DNA of 46,560 bases from Myxococcus xanthus (lineage in GTDB: Bacteria > Myxococcota > Myxococcia > Myxococcales > Myxococcaceae). Below, piece after piece: positions 1 through 8,155 of the stretch (position 1 is its first letter; every line of letters starts with the position of its first letter). The notes under the pieces are model-generated. The model was not told the origin of the DNA, searched no databases, and saw nothing but the letters and a program-made list of their open reading frames with translations. Location of the stretch: the NCBI RefSeq assembly GCF_013116825.1, contig NZ_JABFNS010000068.1, forward strand, positions 1 to 46,560. The letters are read 5' to 3'. The translations under genes and the position numbers were made by a program.

Positions 1-62
1 GTATGACGCCGCTGAGCCCCGCCGTGCACAGGGCCAGGGCCAGGGGCTCAGCGGCGTCATAC
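1..62. repeat. Perfect 20-bp inverted repeat at window edge
   Basis: Bases 1-20 and 43-62 are exact reverse complements, separated by a 22-base spacer. The pair could form a long hairpin upstream of the first gene. No T-run follows either arm, so it is not a textbook terminator. Because the left arm begins at base 1, the repeat may extend further out of the window. It could be a terminator for an unseen upstream gene, a mobile-element end or a regulatory hairpin. Confidence 0.75.
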
Positions 63-137
63 CGTACGGACCCTAACATGCGCGTTGGCGGCGGCGCCGC
101 TCGCGCCGCGCCGCGCCCGTGTTAGAACAGGGCTTTC

Positions 138-1463
138 ATGGAAGGCCGCCTGCTTCTGAAAAACTGTGCCGTGTTCAGGGCGGACGGACGCGTTCGCCAT
201 GGCATGGCCGTGGTGGTGGAAGGCAACACCATCCGTCGCGTGGCTCCGGACGCCCAGGTGCCCGTGCTGCCCGGGGACTGGGAAGTGGCCTGTCATGGCC
301 GGCTGGTGGCGCCGGGCCTCGTGGACTGCCACACGCACCTCGTCAACGGCCAGCTGCTGCCGCCGACGGGGCACTTCCTGATGCTCCCGCCCCGCGAGCG
401 CCTGGACCGGCTGCGGCACGTGGCGCGGCTGCTCACGAACGAGGACGTGGAGGCCCTCACCCGCTATGCGGCGGCCCGGGCCCTGCGTCACGGCGTCACC
501 CTGGCGGTGGAGCACCTGTCCTGCCAGGACGTAGCCGGAGGACTCGCCGCCCAGGCTCGCGCCGCGGAGGCGGTGGGCTTGCGGTTGGTGACGAGCCACT
601 CCACCCACGGATTGGACGGCGCGGCGCAGGCGCAGGCGTGGTTGGACGCCAACGCGGACTTCACGCGCGCGCATCGGGACCACCCGCTGGTCCGGGGCGC
701 GCTTGGCTTCCATGCGTCGTTCACCTGCGACGACGCGCTGCTGCGCCGCATCGCGGAGCTGAGCCGGGCGCTGGACGCGCCCACCGTCTTCCACCTCGCG
801 GAGAGCGAGGACGACCTCTCCTCCACCTATTCGCAGCACGGCAAACGCGTGGTTCCGCGGCTGGATGCGCTGGGGCTGCTCGGGCCGCGTGCCATCGCGG
901 GCTATGCGCGCGTGCTGGACAGCGCGGAGGCGGAGCTGCTGGAGCAGAGCGGTGCCTTCGTGGCGCTGGCGGCCCGGGGCGTGCGCGCGCTGGAGCGGGG
1001 CGCGGACCCCATGGACGCGGTGCTGTCGCGGGTCCACCTGCTGGGGCTCGGCACCGGGGGGCATGGCAGCCTCCAGGATGAGCTGCTCGCCGCGCTGGTG
1101 GGCGTGCTGCGCATCTCCCGCTCCGGAAGGCTGCCGGACGTGGATGGCGCGCTGGCGCACCTGCTCGTCAACGGCCCGGCGGAGCTGTGCACGCGGCTGT
1201 TCGGCCTGCCCTCCGGGAGCGTGGAGGAGGGGAGCATCGCGGACCTCGTCGTCTACGACGTCGTGCCCACCGCGGATCCGGAGACGGGCTACTCGCCCTA
1301 TCTGCTCGGGCAACTGGCGCATTCTCCGGTGGGGTGGACCATCGTGAACGGCCGGGTCTGCGTGCGGGAGGGGCAGTTGCTGGGGCTCGACTATGTGGCG
1401 CTTTCCCGTGCGGCGACGCAGGCGCTGGAGCGCGTCTGGACGCGCGCGCGTCTGGGAAGTTGA
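138..1463 (+). CDS. Amidohydrolase-fold protein with degenerate metal site
   Basis: A 441-residue protein of the cytosine-deaminase/chlorohydrolase (SsnA-like) amidohydrolase superfamily. The N-terminal beta-sandwich is followed by the first metal motif, DCHTHLVN (His65, His67), and the strand carrying FHLAES (His219) is present. Two other canonical features are altered. The motif usually read as AAHCVHxD appears as AGYARVLD (residues 254-261), so the third metal His is Tyr256. The motif usually read as GTDG is GTGGHG (305-310), so the catalytic metal-binding Asp is Gly307. The reading frame is intact and normal in length for the family. By family knowledge such enzymes hydrolyse C-N bonds of cyclic or amide substrates. 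Here hydrolysis by the standard mechanism is doubtful, and a non-catalytic or altered role is possible. The ATG follows a weak purine stretch. The methyltransferase gene begins 8 bases after the stop, so the two probably share a transcript. Confidence 0.85.
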   Translation: MEGRLLLKNCAVFRADGRVRHGMAVVVEGNTIRRVAPDAQVPVLPGDWEVACHGRLVAPGLVDCHTHLVNGQLLPPTGHFLMLPPRERLDRLRHVARLLTNEDVEALTRYAAARALRHGVTLAVEHLSCQDVAGGLAAQARAAEAVGLRLVTSHSTHGLDGAAQAQAWLDANADFTRAHRDHPLVRGALGFHASFTCDDALLRRIAELSRALDAPTVFHLAESEDDLSSTYSQHGKRVVPRLDALGLLGPRAIAGYARVLDSAEAELLEQSGAFVALAARGVRALERGADPMDAVLSRVHLLGLGTGGHGSLQDELLAALVGVLRISRSGRLPDVDGALAHLLVNGPAELCTRLFGLPSGSVEEGSIADLVVYDVVPTADPETGYSPYLLGQLAHSPVGWTIVNGRVCVREGQLLGLDYVALSRAATQALERVWTRARLGS

Positions 1464-1471
1464 GCGGCGGC

Positions 1472-2458
1472 ATGGGTACATTGCCTTCTTCTCTCGTGGA
1501 GACGCTGCGCGCCTCGCGTGGCCGGCGCGGGCCGCTGCTGGGAGACGCGCGGACCACGGCCTGGCGCGTGGTGAACGCCGAAGCGGACGGCGTGCCGGAT
1601 GTGACGGCGGATGTGTTTGGTGACGTGTACGTCATCAGCCTCTACCGGGACTTCACGCCGGACGAGGAGGAGACGCTGCTCGACGCGGCCATGGCCGCAT
1701 GGGCGCCTCGAAGCCTCTACCTCAAGCGCCGGCCCCGGGAGGCGCGTGTCCTGGCCAACGTGGCGAAGGAGTCGCTCGCACCCGAGGCGCCCGCCCGGGG
1801 CGAAGCGGTGGAGTCCTTCACCGCGCTCGAAAACGGCCTGACGTTCCTCATCCGTCCGGCGCAGGGGCTGTCGGTGGGGCTGTACCTGGACATGCGGGAC
1901 ACGCGGGCGTGGCTGCTGTCACAGGCGCGGGGCCTCACCGTGCTCAACCTCTTCTCGTACACCTGTGCCTTTGGCGTCGTGGCCATGGCGGGCGGCGCGA
2001 AGCGGGCGCTCAACCTGGATGCGAGCCGGCGCGTGCTGGAGTGGGGCGAGGAGAACGCGCGCCTCAATGGCCAGACGGTGGACCGGTATGACTACGTGGC
2101 CGGTGACGTGTTCGATTGGCTGAAGCGTTTGGCGAAGAAGGGCGAGTCCTTCGACATCGTCATCTCGGACCCGCCGTCGTTCTCGACGACTCGCAGTGGC
2201 CGGTTCTCCGCGGCGCGCGACTATGCCCGGCTGGCCGAGGCCGCCGCGCGTGTCGTCAGCCCGGGAGGCCAACTGGTGGCGTGCTGCAACCACGCGGGAC
2301 TGCCTGCCCGCCGCTTCGAGGCCATGGTGCTCGAAGGGGTGTCCCAGGCGGGACGCCAGGGGACGTCGTTGGGCTCGCTGGCGCCATCCGCGTTGGATTT
2401 CCCACCGCCGCCCGGACAGGAACCCGCGCTGAAGGTGCACCGGGTGCAGGTCCGGTAG
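1472..2458 (+). CDS. Class I SAM-dependent RNA methyltransferase, RlmI-like
   Basis: 328 residues. The SAM-binding motif I reads LNLFSYTCAFGV in the middle of the protein, followed by the acidic motif II region (NLDASRRVLEW) and motif IV DIVISDPPSFS. The DPPSF form is typical of the RlmI/RlmK (COG1092) 23S rRNA cytosine-C5 methyltransferases. About 150 residues precede the catalytic domain, roughly matching the PUA plus linker region of RlmI, although the whole protein is shorter than the about 396-residue E. coli enzyme. The open frame extends far upstream through the amidohydrolase gene. The ATG at 1472 is preferred because it lies just after that gene's stop and the upstream residues look like out-of-frame translation. 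Methylation of 23S rRNA is inferred; another RNA target is possible. Confidence 0.85.
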   Translation: MGTLPSSLVETLRASRGRRGPLLGDARTTAWRVVNAEADGVPDVTADVFGDVYVISLYRDFTPDEEETLLDAAMAAWAPRSLYLKRRPREARVLANVAKESLAPEAPARGEAVESFTALENGLTFLIRPAQGLSVGLYLDMRDTRAWLLSQARGLTVLNLFSYTCAFGVVAMAGGAKRALNLDASRRVLEWGEENARLNGQTVDRYDYVAGDVFDWLKRLAKKGESFDIVISDPPSFSTTRSGRFSAARDYARLAEAAARVVSPGGQLVACCNHAGLPARRFEAMVLEGVSQAGRQGTSLGSLAPSALDFPPPPGQEPALKVHRVQVR

Positions 2459-2531
2459 GAATAGAGGCCTGTCGAGCGTCGCCCAAGTTTGTTGCCACTC
2501 TGCGGCTCGGCACAGGTAGGCTCACGGGGCC

Positions 2532-3758
2532 ATGCCTCCCGCCGCCCCGCAGCGCGACACCGGCCGCTTTGGAAAGTACCGCCTCATCGACCGCATCGCC
2601 GTGGGAGGCATGGCCGAAATCTTCCTCGCGCATCAGCAGGAGGCGGACGGCCGCGAGTCTCCCGTCGTCATCAAGCGCATCCGCCCGCATCTGTCCAAGC
2701 ACACGGCCTTCGTGAAGATGTTCCTCAACGAGGCCCGGCTTGCCGCGCAGCTCAACCACTCCAACGTGGTGCAGATTCACGACCTGGGGAAGATCGCCGA
2801 CAGCTACTTCATCGCCATGGAGTACGTCTCAGGGCGGGACATGCGCCGCGTCGTCCCCAAGGCGGAGGCGCTGGGGATTCCCTTCCCATTGGTGTACGCG
2901 GTGAAGATTGCCTCGTGCGTCTGCGCGGGCCTGCACCACGCGCACACCAAGGTGGACCTGTACGGCAACCCGCTCAACATCGTCCACCGGGACGTGTCAC
3001 CGGAGAACATCGTCGTCGCCTTCGACGGCTCGGTGAAGATTCTGGATTTCGGCATCGCCAAGGCCGCCAACCAGATGGAGCAGACGCGCAACGGCGAAAT
3101 CAAGGGCAAGCTCAGCTACATGAGCCCGGAGCAGTGTCTGGGCAAGCCGCTCGACTGCCGCAGCGACGTCTTCTCCCTGGGCGTGGTGCTCTACGAGTGG
3201 CTCACCGGCTTCAAGCTCTTCACCGGTGAGTCCGAGGCCGCGGTGATGCGCAGCATCACGGACGGGAAGATCTACGCGCCGTCGTACTTCCGCGAGGACC
3301 TGCCGGAGCGCCTGGAGACCATCCTGATGCGGGCGCTGGAGCGCGACCGGGACAAGCGCTACCAGACGGCCGCGCAGATGCAGAAGGACCTGGACGCCTT
3401 CCTGGACGCGTACGACTTCACGCCCACGGCGCTGCACCTGTCCAACTTCATCAAGCAGCTCTTCGAGGAGGAGCTGGCCGCCGAGCAGCGCCGCCTGGCC
3501 GTGCGCGCCGCGGCCGCGCCCACGTCGGAGGAGGCCCTGGAGCTGTCGGATGTGGCGGACGCGCTCGACACCGCGAAGGCCATGCCCGCGCCGGAGCCGG
3601 AGCCCCCGGCCCGCGATGACCGCACCGAGCCGCGCACCCTGGCCGTGCCGCTGAGCCCCGCCGTCTCGGAAGCGCTGGAGGCGGTGGCCCGCCGCAACAA
3701 CGTGCCCGCGGGCCGCCTGGTGGCCGAGCTGCTCGAGTCCTGGCTCAAGTACCGCTGA
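2532..3758 (+). CDS. Soluble eukaryote-like serine/threonine protein kinase
   Basis: 408 residues with one Hanks-type kinase domain at the N terminus. The glycine-rich loop is around IAVGGMAEIF (22-31), the catalytic lysine is VVIKRI (Lys48), the catalytic loop is HRDVSPEN (Asp154), the DFG triad is at 172-174, and YMSPEQ marks the activation segment and APE-equivalent. No transmembrane helix or extracellular sensor domain is visible, unlike many PknB-type kinases. The C-terminal part is Ala/Glu/Pro-rich. It ends in a short predicted helical segment (VSEALEAVARRNN onwards) resembling a small DNA- or protein-binding helix pair; this is only an impression. truA starts three bases after the stop codon, so the two are probably co-transcribed. 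Kinases of this kind are very numerous in myxobacteria. The substrate cannot be deduced. Confidence 0.93.
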   Translation: MPPAAPQRDTGRFGKYRLIDRIAVGGMAEIFLAHQQEADGRESPVVIKRIRPHLSKHTAFVKMFLNEARLAAQLNHSNVVQIHDLGKIADSYFIAMEYVSGRDMRRVVPKAEALGIPFPLVYAVKIASCVCAGLHHAHTKVDLYGNPLNIVHRDVSPENIVVAFDGSVKILDFGIAKAANQMEQTRNGEIKGKLSYMSPEQCLGKPLDCRSDVFSLGVVLYEWLTGFKLFTGESEAAVMRSITDGKIYAPSYFREDLPERLETILMRALERDRDKRYQTAAQMQKDLDAFLDAYDFTPTALHLSNFIKQLFEEELAAEQRRLAVRAAAAPTSEEALELSDVADALDTAKAMPAPEPEPPARDDRTEPRTLAVPLSPAVSEALEAVARRNNVPAGRLVAELLESWLKYR

Positions 3759-3761
3759 CCC

Positions 3762-4559
3762 ATGCCCCGGCTGAAGCTGACGCTCGAATACGAAGGAACG
3801 CGCTACGTGGGCTGGCAGGTGCAGCCCAACGGGCCCTCCATCCAGTCGGTGCTGGAGTCGGGACTGGAGCGGCTGCTGGGGGTGCGTGTGTCGGTGGCGT
3901 CGGCGGGGCGCACGGATGCGGGCGTCCATGCCTCAGGGCAGGTGGCTTGTTTCGACGCGCCCCGGGTATTGCCGATGAAGGCCTACGTCATGGGGCTCAA
4001 TGGCCTGCTGCCGCCCGACGTGGCCGTGGTGGACGCGGTGGAGGTGGCCGAGGACTTCGACCCACGCCGGTGGTCCCGGGGCAAGCGCTACCGGTATCGC
4101 GTGAGCAACCGGCGCACGCGCTCGCCCCTGCGGCGGATGACACACTGGGAGGTCTTCGCTCCGTTGGATGTGGAGGCCATGCGGCAGGCGGCCACGCACC
4201 TGCTGGGGCGGCATGACTTCTCCGCGTTCAGGGCCGCGGACTGCCAGGCGAAGCACGCGGTGCGGGAGATTCGGAGCCTGGCGGTGGACGGCACGTCGGG
4301 GGACGCCGTGTCCTTCGTGGTGGAGGGCACCGCGTTCCTGAAGCACATGGTGCGCAACCTGGCGGGGACACTGGTGGAGGTGGGGAAGGGACGGCGGCCC
4401 GCGTCCTGGGTGGCGGAGGTGCTGGCCTCCAAGGAGCGCAAGCGCGCCGGGCCCACCGCGCCGGCTCAGGGGCTGGTGCTGGAGGAGGTCTTCTACGGGG
4501 ACGGCCCGCCTGCCCGCACGCCGGGGGGAACGACGGACGTGGAAGAGGATGAGGGCTGA
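3762..4559 (+). CDS. truA: tRNA pseudouridine(38-40) synthase TruA
   Basis: 265 residues with the TruA signature. The start LKLTLEYEGTRYVGWQVQPNG is the family's N-terminal strand (LxxxYDGTxFxGWQxQ), shown here up to G21. The catalytic aspartate lies in SAGRTDAGVHASGQV. TruA isomerises uridines 38-40 in the anticodon stem-loop of many tRNAs. The later FSAFRAADCQ and FLKHMVRNLAGTLVEVGKG motifs also match. The C terminus carries a short Pro/Gly/Asp/Glu-rich tail not needed for activity. The ATG is immediately downstream of the kinase stop, a spacing that suggests translational linkage. Confidence 0.96.
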   Translation: MPRLKLTLEYEGTRYVGWQVQPNGPSIQSVLESGLERLLGVRVSVASAGRTDAGVHASGQVACFDAPRVLPMKAYVMGLNGLLPPDVAVVDAVEVAEDFDPRRWSRGKRYRYRVSNRRTRSPLRRMTHWEVFAPLDVEAMRQAATHLLGRHDFSAFRAADCQAKHAVREIRSLAVDGTSGDAVSFVVEGTAFLKHMVRNLAGTLVEVGKGRRPASWVAEVLASKERKRAGPTAPAQGLVLEEVFYGDGPPARTPGGTTDVEEDEG

Positions 4560-4580
4560 AGTGGAGTAGGCTGCCTGCCC

Positions 4581-5339
4581 GTGAGCTCCAAGACGAGTGT
4601 CCTCGAACCGCTGCGCGTCCGTGTCCGTCGCTTCCAGTTCATCATGGGACTGGGGTTCATCGCGCTCATCGCGGGGTCGATTCTGAGCGTGGCGTTGACG
4701 CTTCGGCTGAGCGTGCGCATCCAGGCGGTGCCGGTGGGCGTGCTGCGGGTGGCGCTGGCGGTGCTGCTGGAGAACCTGTGGGTGCTCGGGATGTTGCCGG
4801 TGCTGTGCTACGGCGCCGCGCGGGTGATGGAGCTGCGTCCGTGGACCACGGCGGGTGGCGCGGCGCTTTCGGGCGCGGCCTTCCTGAACGCGATGGCCTT
4901 CATCCAGAGCGGCGTGTACGGGCTGTGGGCCGGGGACATCGGCTCCGTGTTCAGCCTGGCGGCCTTCGCTGGGGGCGTCGTGCTCAGCGCGCGCGCGGTG
5001 ATGATGGGCCGGGACGCCGCGGCGCAGCAGTCGGTGAAAACCCAGGCCAAGGCAGCGGAGCGCAAGTCCGAATACGACGAGTTCCTCCGCGCGGCGGAGC
5101 AGGGCGGGGCGCGGCTGGAGCAGCGAGAGGCCCAGTCCTCGGCGGTGGCTGGAGACGCGCTCACGGCGGCGGCCGTCTCGGCGACGGTTGCTGCTGCGGC
5201 GGCTCAGGCGCCAGCCAGCGACGCGAACGCTCCTGCATCGCAGGCGCAGGACTCCGGTGGCGCGGAGCTTACCGCGACGGAAGAGGCAGGGGCATCACCC
5301 GCCGCCGTCACCCAGGCAGGCAAGGCCCCCGAGGCCTGA
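4581..5339 (+). CDS. Small integral membrane protein with disordered Ala-rich tail
   Basis: 252 residues from a GTG start, 21 bases after truA. I do not recognise the family. The first half holds about four hydrophobic segments: FIMGLGFIALIAGSILSVAL, a Val/Leu-rich stretch around residue 60, the GAALSGAAFLNAMAFI segment and SLAAFAGGVVLSA. Basic residues at the N terminus suggest a cytoplasmic start. After a charged helix rich in Lys/Glu (around residues 150-185) the tail is low-complexity Ala/Glu/Gln and probably unstructured. The terminator hairpin at 5322-5360 overlaps the 3' end. Function unknown; it may be co-transcribed with truA. Confidence 0.75.
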   Translation: MSSKTSVLEPLRVRVRRFQFIMGLGFIALIAGSILSVALTLRLSVRIQAVPVGVLRVALAVLLENLWVLGMLPVLCYGAARVMELRPWTTAGGAALSGAAFLNAMAFIQSGVYGLWAGDIGSVFSLAAFAGGVVLSARAVMMGRDAAAQQSVKTQAKAAERKSEYDEFLRAAEQGGARLEQREAQSSAVAGDALTAAAVSATVAAAAAQAPASDANAPASQAQDSGGAELTATEEAGASPAAVTQAGKAPEA

Positions 5340-5360
5340 GTCCGTAAGCGCGGGGGCCTT
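5322..5360. terminator. Bidirectional terminator hairpin
   Basis: A perfect 10-bp stem (5322-5331 with 5351-5360, AAGGCCCCCG and its complement) with a 19-base loop holding the stop codon of the membrane-protein gene. It lies between two convergent genes. The A/T pairs at the base give only a two-base T tract on either strand, so termination may be factor-assisted. Confidence 0.6.
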
Positions 5361-5364
5361 CACG

Positions 5365-6273
5365 CTACTGGCGGGGCTCGGGCTCGCGGACGACGAGCAC
5401 GTCGCACTTCGCCTCACGGATGAGGTCCGTCGCGACGCTGCCGAGCAACGCGAACGCCACACCGGAGCGCGCCCGGGTGCCCAGCGCCAGCAGGTCCGCG
5501 CCCTGGTCGTCCACGAACTCGAGGACGATGGAGCGTGAGCCGCCGTTCTCCATCACCAGGTGGTACGGGATGCCGACCGCGTCGAGCTCCCGCTGCAACG
5601 CCTTGAGCTTGCGCTCCGCGGACGCCTTGAACGTCTGCCGGTAGTGCTTGTGCTCCTTCGCCGTCAGCCCGGGGAACACGGCGTACTCCAGCGGCACGTC
5701 ATACGCGTGCACCAGCCTTAGCTCGGAGCCGGGCGCCATCAGCGTGGGGACGAAGCTCGCCGCGCGCTTGGACGTTTCGTCCGCGTCCACGGCCACGACG
5801 GGCCGTAGGTAGGGCCCAGGTGCCCGCCGGTTGGCGATGAGCACGGGCAGGTCTCCGCCGCGGATGACGTTCTCCGCCGTGGAGCCCAGGAACATGTTGC
5901 GCAGCGGCTTGTCGCCATGCCGGCCCAGGACGATGAGCTCCGCGCCAAAGGCCCGGGCCCGGCGCAGGATGGCCTCGACGGGCTTGCCGCGCGCGATGTG
6001 CGTGTCGACCGTGGCGGAGCTGCCCTCGGCACGCAGCATCTTGCGCAGCCGGTCGGCGACCCGCTCCAGCTCACGCGCGGTGGCCTGGAGCGCTCGGGTG
6101 CCCACCTCCGCGGGCATGCGGCTGGGGAGGACGTGTGTCACCAGCACCTTCGCGCCGTCCGCGAGTGGCAGATGTCCAGCCCTGCCCACCGCGTGGGTGC
6201 TCGCCTCCGAGAAGTCCGTGGCGACGAGCACTCTGCGAAGTCGCCTCGGGAACGCCTGCTTTCGTGGTTTCAC
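5365..6273 (-). CDS. Tandem-domain universal stress protein (UspA family)
   Basis: 302 residues forming two consecutive Usp domains. The first opens with RRVLVATDFSEAS and ends with the ATP-binding signature G-x2-G-x9-G-S-T (GRHGDKPLRNMFLGST). The second begins PVVAVDADETS and ends GTRARSGVAFALLGSV, a less perfect signature, so only the first domain clearly looks nucleotide-binding. Two-domain Usp proteins bind ATP or small ligands and act in stress survival; the role here is inferred. The GTG at 6273 is chosen over the in-frame GTG at 6309 because the latter lies inside the hairpin that ends the upstream antiporter transcript, and the extra residues are not Usp-like. Confidence 0.9.
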   Translation of the reverse strand: MKPRKQAFPRRLRRVLVATDFSEASTHAVGRAGHLPLADGAKVLVTHVLPSRMPAEVGTRALQATARELERVADRLRKMLRAEGSSATVDTHIARGKPVEAILRRARAFGAELIVLGRHGDKPLRNMFLGSTAENVIRGGDLPVLIANRRAPGPYLRPVVAVDADETSKRAASFVPTLMAPGSELRLVHAYDVPLEYAVFPGLTAKEHKHYRQTFKASAERKLKALQRELDAVGIPYHLVMENGGSRSIVLEFVDDQGADLLALGTRARSGVAFALLGSVATDLIREAKCDVLVVREPEPRQ

Positions 6274-6303
6274 ACACGCGAGTCTAGGAGGCCCAGACGC
6301 AGC

Positions 6304-6351
6304 AGGCACGGCAAACCCGCCTGAATGTCATCAGGCGGATGTGCCGTGCCT
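6304..6351 (-). terminator. Two-part terminator hairpin after the antiporter gene
   Basis: An outer perfect 10-bp stem (6304-6313 with 6342-6351) encloses an inner 8-bp stem (6317-6324 with 6331-6338) with a six-base loop. It starts 7 bases past the antiporter stop and upstream of the usp gene on the same strand. No long T run follows, but the stem is strong enough to end transcription or to stabilise the 3' end. Confidence 0.6.
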
Positions 6352-6358
6352 GGATGAA

Positions 6359-7969
6359 TCAGGCGCTCGCGGCGCCGGCCACGGGCGGAGTCTCACCCTC
6401 TGGCGGCACGTGGTTCTCCGCGGCGTCCGCGGCGGCGATGCGCTCATCCAGGTCCGCCGTCAGCCGTGCGAAGGCCTCCTTGCCAATGGTGGCGGACTGG
6501 TAGGCCTTGAGCAGCGCCGCCTTCTCCACGATGAGCACGCGGCGGACCGCCTCCTGGTGCTCCTCCTCGTGGAAGCGCATCGACTGCTGCTTCAGCGCCG
6601 TCAGCTCCTTCTCCGCGATGACCTCCTTCTCCTGGTAGTCCTTCTCCAGTTGCGTCACCACATCCCCCGGAATCTCCCGGGCGCGGCGCATGCTCTCCAG
6701 CGCGGCCTGCGCTGCGTGGATGGCGCCCAGGCGGCCGCGGGCCAGCTCGTACTGCTCCTGGAACGCGTCCTTGAGGCCGGTGATGCGCAGCTTGCGCAGC
6801 AGCGGCGCCATGGTGAGGCCCTGGAAGATGATGGAGAGGACCACCACGCCGAACGTCATGTTCACCAGCAGCTCGCGGTGCGGGAAGTCCGTGGGAAGAC
6901 CGAGCACCAGCACCATGGAGATGGCGCCACGCAGGCCGCTCCAGGTGAGCACCGCGCTCCAGGCCCACGGCATCTTCTCCTTGGTGAAGCGGAGCAGCGC
7001 GGACACGCCGTAGACGACCACGGCGCGGGCCACCATCACCGCCACATAGGCGGCGAGGATGGGCTTCCACGAGGCCAGCAGCGAGGAGAGCTGCACCTCC
7101 AGGCCGATGAGGAGGAACACCACGGAGTTGAGCGCGAACGCCAGGTACTCCCAGAAGCTCTCCACCGCGATGCGGGTGGCGGGGCTCATGCCCTCGTGCG
7201 TGGCCCAGTTGCCGCACAGCATGCCGGCCACCACCGACGCGATGACGCCCGAGTAGTGGAAGTGCTCGGCGAGCACGAACGAGCCGTACGCCGCGATGAC
7301 CGTGAGGGTGATTTCCACCATGGCGTCGTCCACGCGCTTGATGACCTGCGCGACGGCGAAGCCCATCGCGCTGCCTATCAGCACGCCCATGCCGAACACC
7401 TTGATGAAGTCGAACAAGGCGCCGCCCACCGTGAACTGGCCACCCGTGGCGACCGCGACGATGAGCGTGAAGAGCACGACGGCGGAACCGTCGTTCAGCA
7501 GGCTCTCTCCCTCCACCAGGATGAGCAGCCGCTTGGGCGCGCCCAGCGACTTGAAGAGCGCCACCACGGCGATGGGGTCCGTGGACACGATGACGGACGC
7601 GAACACCAGCGCGGACAGCATCCCGAAGCCATGGACGAAGTCCAACCCATCCACCACGCGCGTCAGGATGAAGGCCGTGAGCCCCGCGGAGGCCAGGAGC
7701 CCTGGAATGGCCAGGGCGTGGATGGCCATCTTGTTCTTCCAGAACTTGCGGAACTCGACGTGGAAGGCCGCTTCGAAGAGCAGACCTGGGAGGATGATGG
7801 CGAAGAGCAGCTCCTTCGTGAGGTGCGGCGGCTCGAACGCCTTGAACGTACCCAACAGCAGGCCCGCGACGACCAGGGCAACCGTATAGGGGATTTTGAA
7901 GTACCGCGCGGCGATGGCCACGGCGGTCGCGATGGCGAAAATCAGTACGAAGGCCAACTCGAAATGCAT
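6359..7969 (-). CDS. CPA1-family Na+(K+)/H+ antiporter
   Basis: 536 residues. About 12 hydrophobic helices fill the first 400 residues. The family's ion-site region FASVIVSTDPIAVVALF and the following EGESLLNDGSAVVLF motif are both present; the paired Asp positions in NhaP-type exchangers carry the ion. The helix SGLRGAISMVLVLGLP with its conserved Arg is also present. A roughly 130-residue cytoplasmic tail rich in Glu, Lys and Gln follows (KDYQEKEVIAEKELTALKQQ region), probably coiled coil and regulatory. The gene starts at an ATG near the centre of a divergent intergenic region shared with the TVP38-like gene. It exchanges monovalent cations for protons in the inner membrane; Na+ versus K+ preference cannot be read. 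Confidence 0.93.
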   Translation of the reverse strand: MHFELAFVLIFAIATAVAIAARYFKIPYTVALVVAGLLLGTFKAFEPPHLTKELLFAIILPGLLFEAAFHVEFRKFWKNKMAIHALAIPGLLASAGLTAFILTRVVDGLDFVHGFGMLSALVFASVIVSTDPIAVVALFKSLGAPKRLLILVEGESLLNDGSAVVLFTLIVAVATGGQFTVGGALFDFIKVFGMGVLIGSAMGFAVAQVIKRVDDAMVEITLTVIAAYGSFVLAEHFHYSGVIASVVAGMLCGNWATHEGMSPATRIAVESFWEYLAFALNSVVFLLIGLEVQLSSLLASWKPILAAYVAVMVARAVVVYGVSALLRFTKEKMPWAWSAVLTWSGLRGAISMVLVLGLPTDFPHRELLVNMTFGVVVLSIIFQGLTMAPLLRKLRITGLKDAFQEQYELARGRLGAIHAAQAALESMRRAREIPGDVVTQLEKDYQEKEVIAEKELTALKQQSMRFHEEEHQEAVRRVLIVEKAALLKAYQSATIGKEAFARLTADLDERIAAADAAENHVPPEGETPPVAGAASA

Positions 7970-8155
7970 TCGTCCTTACCTGTTTTGATTCAAAGCGCGG
8001 GACGATAGCGCAGTTGAGCTGGGCAGAGACGCACTCGATGTTGTTCTCGCTCGTACGGAGGGCATCGCAAAATGCCAGGGTAAGGTGGAATGCAAGATGT
8101 CATCTCTTGCCTGGCTGCTCTTGCCTTCCCGCGTGAGGCTTCCCAGCTTTGAGCC

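Noticed and set aside
138-1463. Pseudogene call for the amidohydrolase
   Set aside because: The frame is complete with normal codon use; only specific active-site residues differ, so a changed or non-catalytic protein is the better description.
5831-8008. A 725-codon open frame on the plus strand opposite the antiporter and usp genes
   Set aside because: It is the antisense shadow of high-GC coding DNA; it has His/Arg/Gln-rich content, no family pattern, and covers two well-supported genes.
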